A stretch of DNA of 64,000 nt, from the NCBI GenBank assembly GCA_020852515.1, contig JADZAS010000035.1, positions 36,992-100,991 of the forward strand, given 5' to 3'. Positions 62,879 through 64,000 of the stretch are shown in pieces; position 1 is the first letter of the stretch; every line of letters begins with the position of its first letter. The notes under the pieces were generated by a model, which was not told the origin of the DNA, searched no databases, and worked only from the letters and a program-made list of their open reading frames with translations. Position numbers and translations under genes: made by a program. This DNA is from Phycisphaerales bacterium (lineage in GTDB: Bacteria > Planctomycetota > Phycisphaerae > Phycisphaerales > UBA5793).

Positions 62879-64000
62879 TGATGCTCAAACGTCTCGTTTC
62901 ATCGTGGTTCAGCGGAAAGACGCCGGCGCCGTCCACGTCATCGCGCCCGCCGGTGCGGATCGTCCGCGCCAAATTCGACTCGGCCCAGACCACGACCGAC
63001 AACCGCCGCCACTGGGCCAACGCCGACGGCCTGTCGCCCAACGCGGCACTCTCGTCCGAGGTCCGGCGCATCCTGCGCAACCGGGCCCGCTACGAAGTGG
63101 CCAACAACTCGTACGCGCGCGGAATCGTGCTGACCCTGGCCAACGACACGATCGGCACGGGTCCTCGCCTCCAGATGCTCACCGGCGACACGAAGGCCAA
63201 CGACATCATCGAAAGGTCGTTCGAGCAGTGGTCGCGGGCGATCGACTTGCCCGAGAAGTTGCGCACCATGCGGCTGGCCCGTGCCGAGAGCGGCGAGGTA
63301 TTCGGCATTCTCACCAGCAACCCGGCCGTCGAGGCGCCGGTCCAACTCGATCTGCGGCTCGTTGAACCCGACCAGGTGACGAGTCCGCCGGGCCGACTGC
63401 TTCGCATCGGTGAGGCGGACGGCATCACCTTCGACTCATTCGGCAATCCGGTCGCCTACACCGTGCTGCGCCGCCATCCCGGTGACGGCGGGATGTTTGG
63501 CTTTTCGGGCGAGTTCGACACCGTGCCCGCCGCATCGGTGGTTCACTACTACCGCGTCGATCGGCCGGGCCAGTGGCGCGGCATTCCGGACATCACACCG
63601 GCGCTTCCGTTGTTCGCTCAACTGCGGCGCTACACACTCGCCGTGATCGCCGCGGCCGAGACTGCGGCGGACTTCGCAGCCGTCATCTACACCGACGCCC
63701 CTCCCAACGGTGAAGCGGAATCCCTCGAACCGATGGACATCGTCGAACTCGAGAAGCGTCTGGCCACGGTCCTGCCCGGCGGCTGGAAGTTGGGCCAGGT
63801 CCATGCCGAGCAGCCCGCGACGACCTACGCCGAGTTCAAACGCGAGATCCTCAACGAGATCGCGCGTTGCCTCAACATGCCCTTCAACGTCGCGGCCGGG
63901 AACTCCAGCGGGTACAACTACGCCTCCGGCCGGCTCGACCACCAGACCTACTACAAATCCATCCGCGTCGAGCAGAACCACCTCCAGACGGCGGTCCTCG
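62878..64000 (+). CDS. Phage portal protein, lambda family (3' part cut by window edge)
   Basis: At least 374 codons. Landmarks of lambda-type portals: NNSYARGIVLTLANDTIGTG, then ARAESGEVFGILTSN, LRLVEPDQVTSPPG, HYYRVDRPGQWRGIPDITPA and LNMPFNVAAGNSSGYNYASG near the cut end. Portals form the dodecameric ring at one capsid vertex through which DNA enters, and they recruit the terminase. The start is an ATG at 62878 that overlaps the previous stop by one base; a second ATG follows directly. Confidence 0.94.
   Translation, partial: MMLKRLVSSWFSGKTPAPSTSSRPPVRIVRAKFDSAQTTTDNRRHWANADGLSPNAALSSEVRRILRNRARYEVANNSYARGIVLTLANDTIGTGPRLQMLTGDTKANDIIERSFEQWSRAIDLPEKLRTMRLARAESGEVFGILTSNPAVEAPVQLDLRLVEPDQVTSPPGRLLRIGEADGITFDSFGNPVAYTVLRRHPGDGGMFGFSGEFDTVPAASVVHYYRVDRPGQWRGIPDITPALPLFAQLRRYTLAVIAAAETAADFAAVIYTDAPPNGEAESLEPMDIVELEKRLATVLPGGWKLGQVHAEQPATTYAEFKREILNEIARCLNMPFNVAAGNSSGYNYASGRLDHQTYYKSIRVEQNHLQTAVL

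Overview
The window looks like a piece of a planctomycete chromosome, most probably class Phycisphaerae. It is GC-rich. It encodes secreted proteins with HAF repeats, two pseudopilin-like proteins (one with a clear H-X9-DG-type C-terminus), a PadR regulator followed by a HAAS-domain protein, and a membrane protein with a C-terminal zinc ribbon. It also has a run of secreted proteins that share one C-terminal domain. The taxonomic placement is inferred from gene content, not from a marker search.

Positions 1-9.2 kb hold housekeeping and small regulatory genes. They are a truncated ABC-F ATPase (EttA-like), an RNA cyclic phosphodiesterase (ThpR), a heme oxygenase, a secreted protein, a pseudopilin, a PEBP-family protein, the PadR/HAAS pair, a TetR regulator, a DUF1761 membrane protein and an SRPBCC protein. 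Positions 9.5-30.5 kb are dominated by exported proteins: two HAF-repeat proteins, a CHRD protein, a choice-of-anchor-B protein, an ankyrin lipoprotein and three S8 (subtilisin-like) peptidases. Interspersed are core genes: a PIN-TRAM protein, apaG, a dienelactone hydrolase, sucD and a polyprenyl diphosphate synthase. An SRP RNA gene lies at 11.0-11.1 kb on the minus strand. Positions 30.8-35.1 kb hold ATP-dependent pckA, tRNA-His, a short-chain dehydrogenase, tRNA-Asn and a second pseudopilin. Positions 35.3-42.6 kb are a heavy-metal RND efflux cluster: a small Cys-containing protein, a TolC-type outer membrane factor, a His-rich adaptor and a CzcA/CusA-type pump.

From about 42.7 kb to the right edge the window is a prophage-like element that runs off the end. 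It opens with an integration module (small protein, DUF2924 protein, large serine recombinase, small HTH protein). Next comes a rightward replication and modification block: a sigma-like protein, a primase/SF3 helicase, a repeat cluster that could be an origin, and a ParB-methyltransferase. A leftward operon of ten mostly small genes (57.9 to 53.4 kb) ends in an HhH-GPD-like protein and a GIY-YIG-like protein. A rightward packaging operon starts at 58.2 kb: small HTH protein, large terminase, NrdR-like zinc ribbon, a two-gene PIN cassette, small head genes and a lambda-type portal. The leftward operon and the packaging operon diverge from 57.94-58.24 kb, which is the likely main regulatory region.

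The best candidates for something undescribed are five. (1) The PIN nuclease and its 279-aa partner, inserted inside the packaging operon. (2) The HhH-GPD/GIY-YIG gene pair. (3) The phased GACGGT repeat cluster after the primase-helicase. (4) The C-terminal domain shared by seven exported proteins. (5) An SRP RNA whose domain IV lacks the usual GGAA loop.
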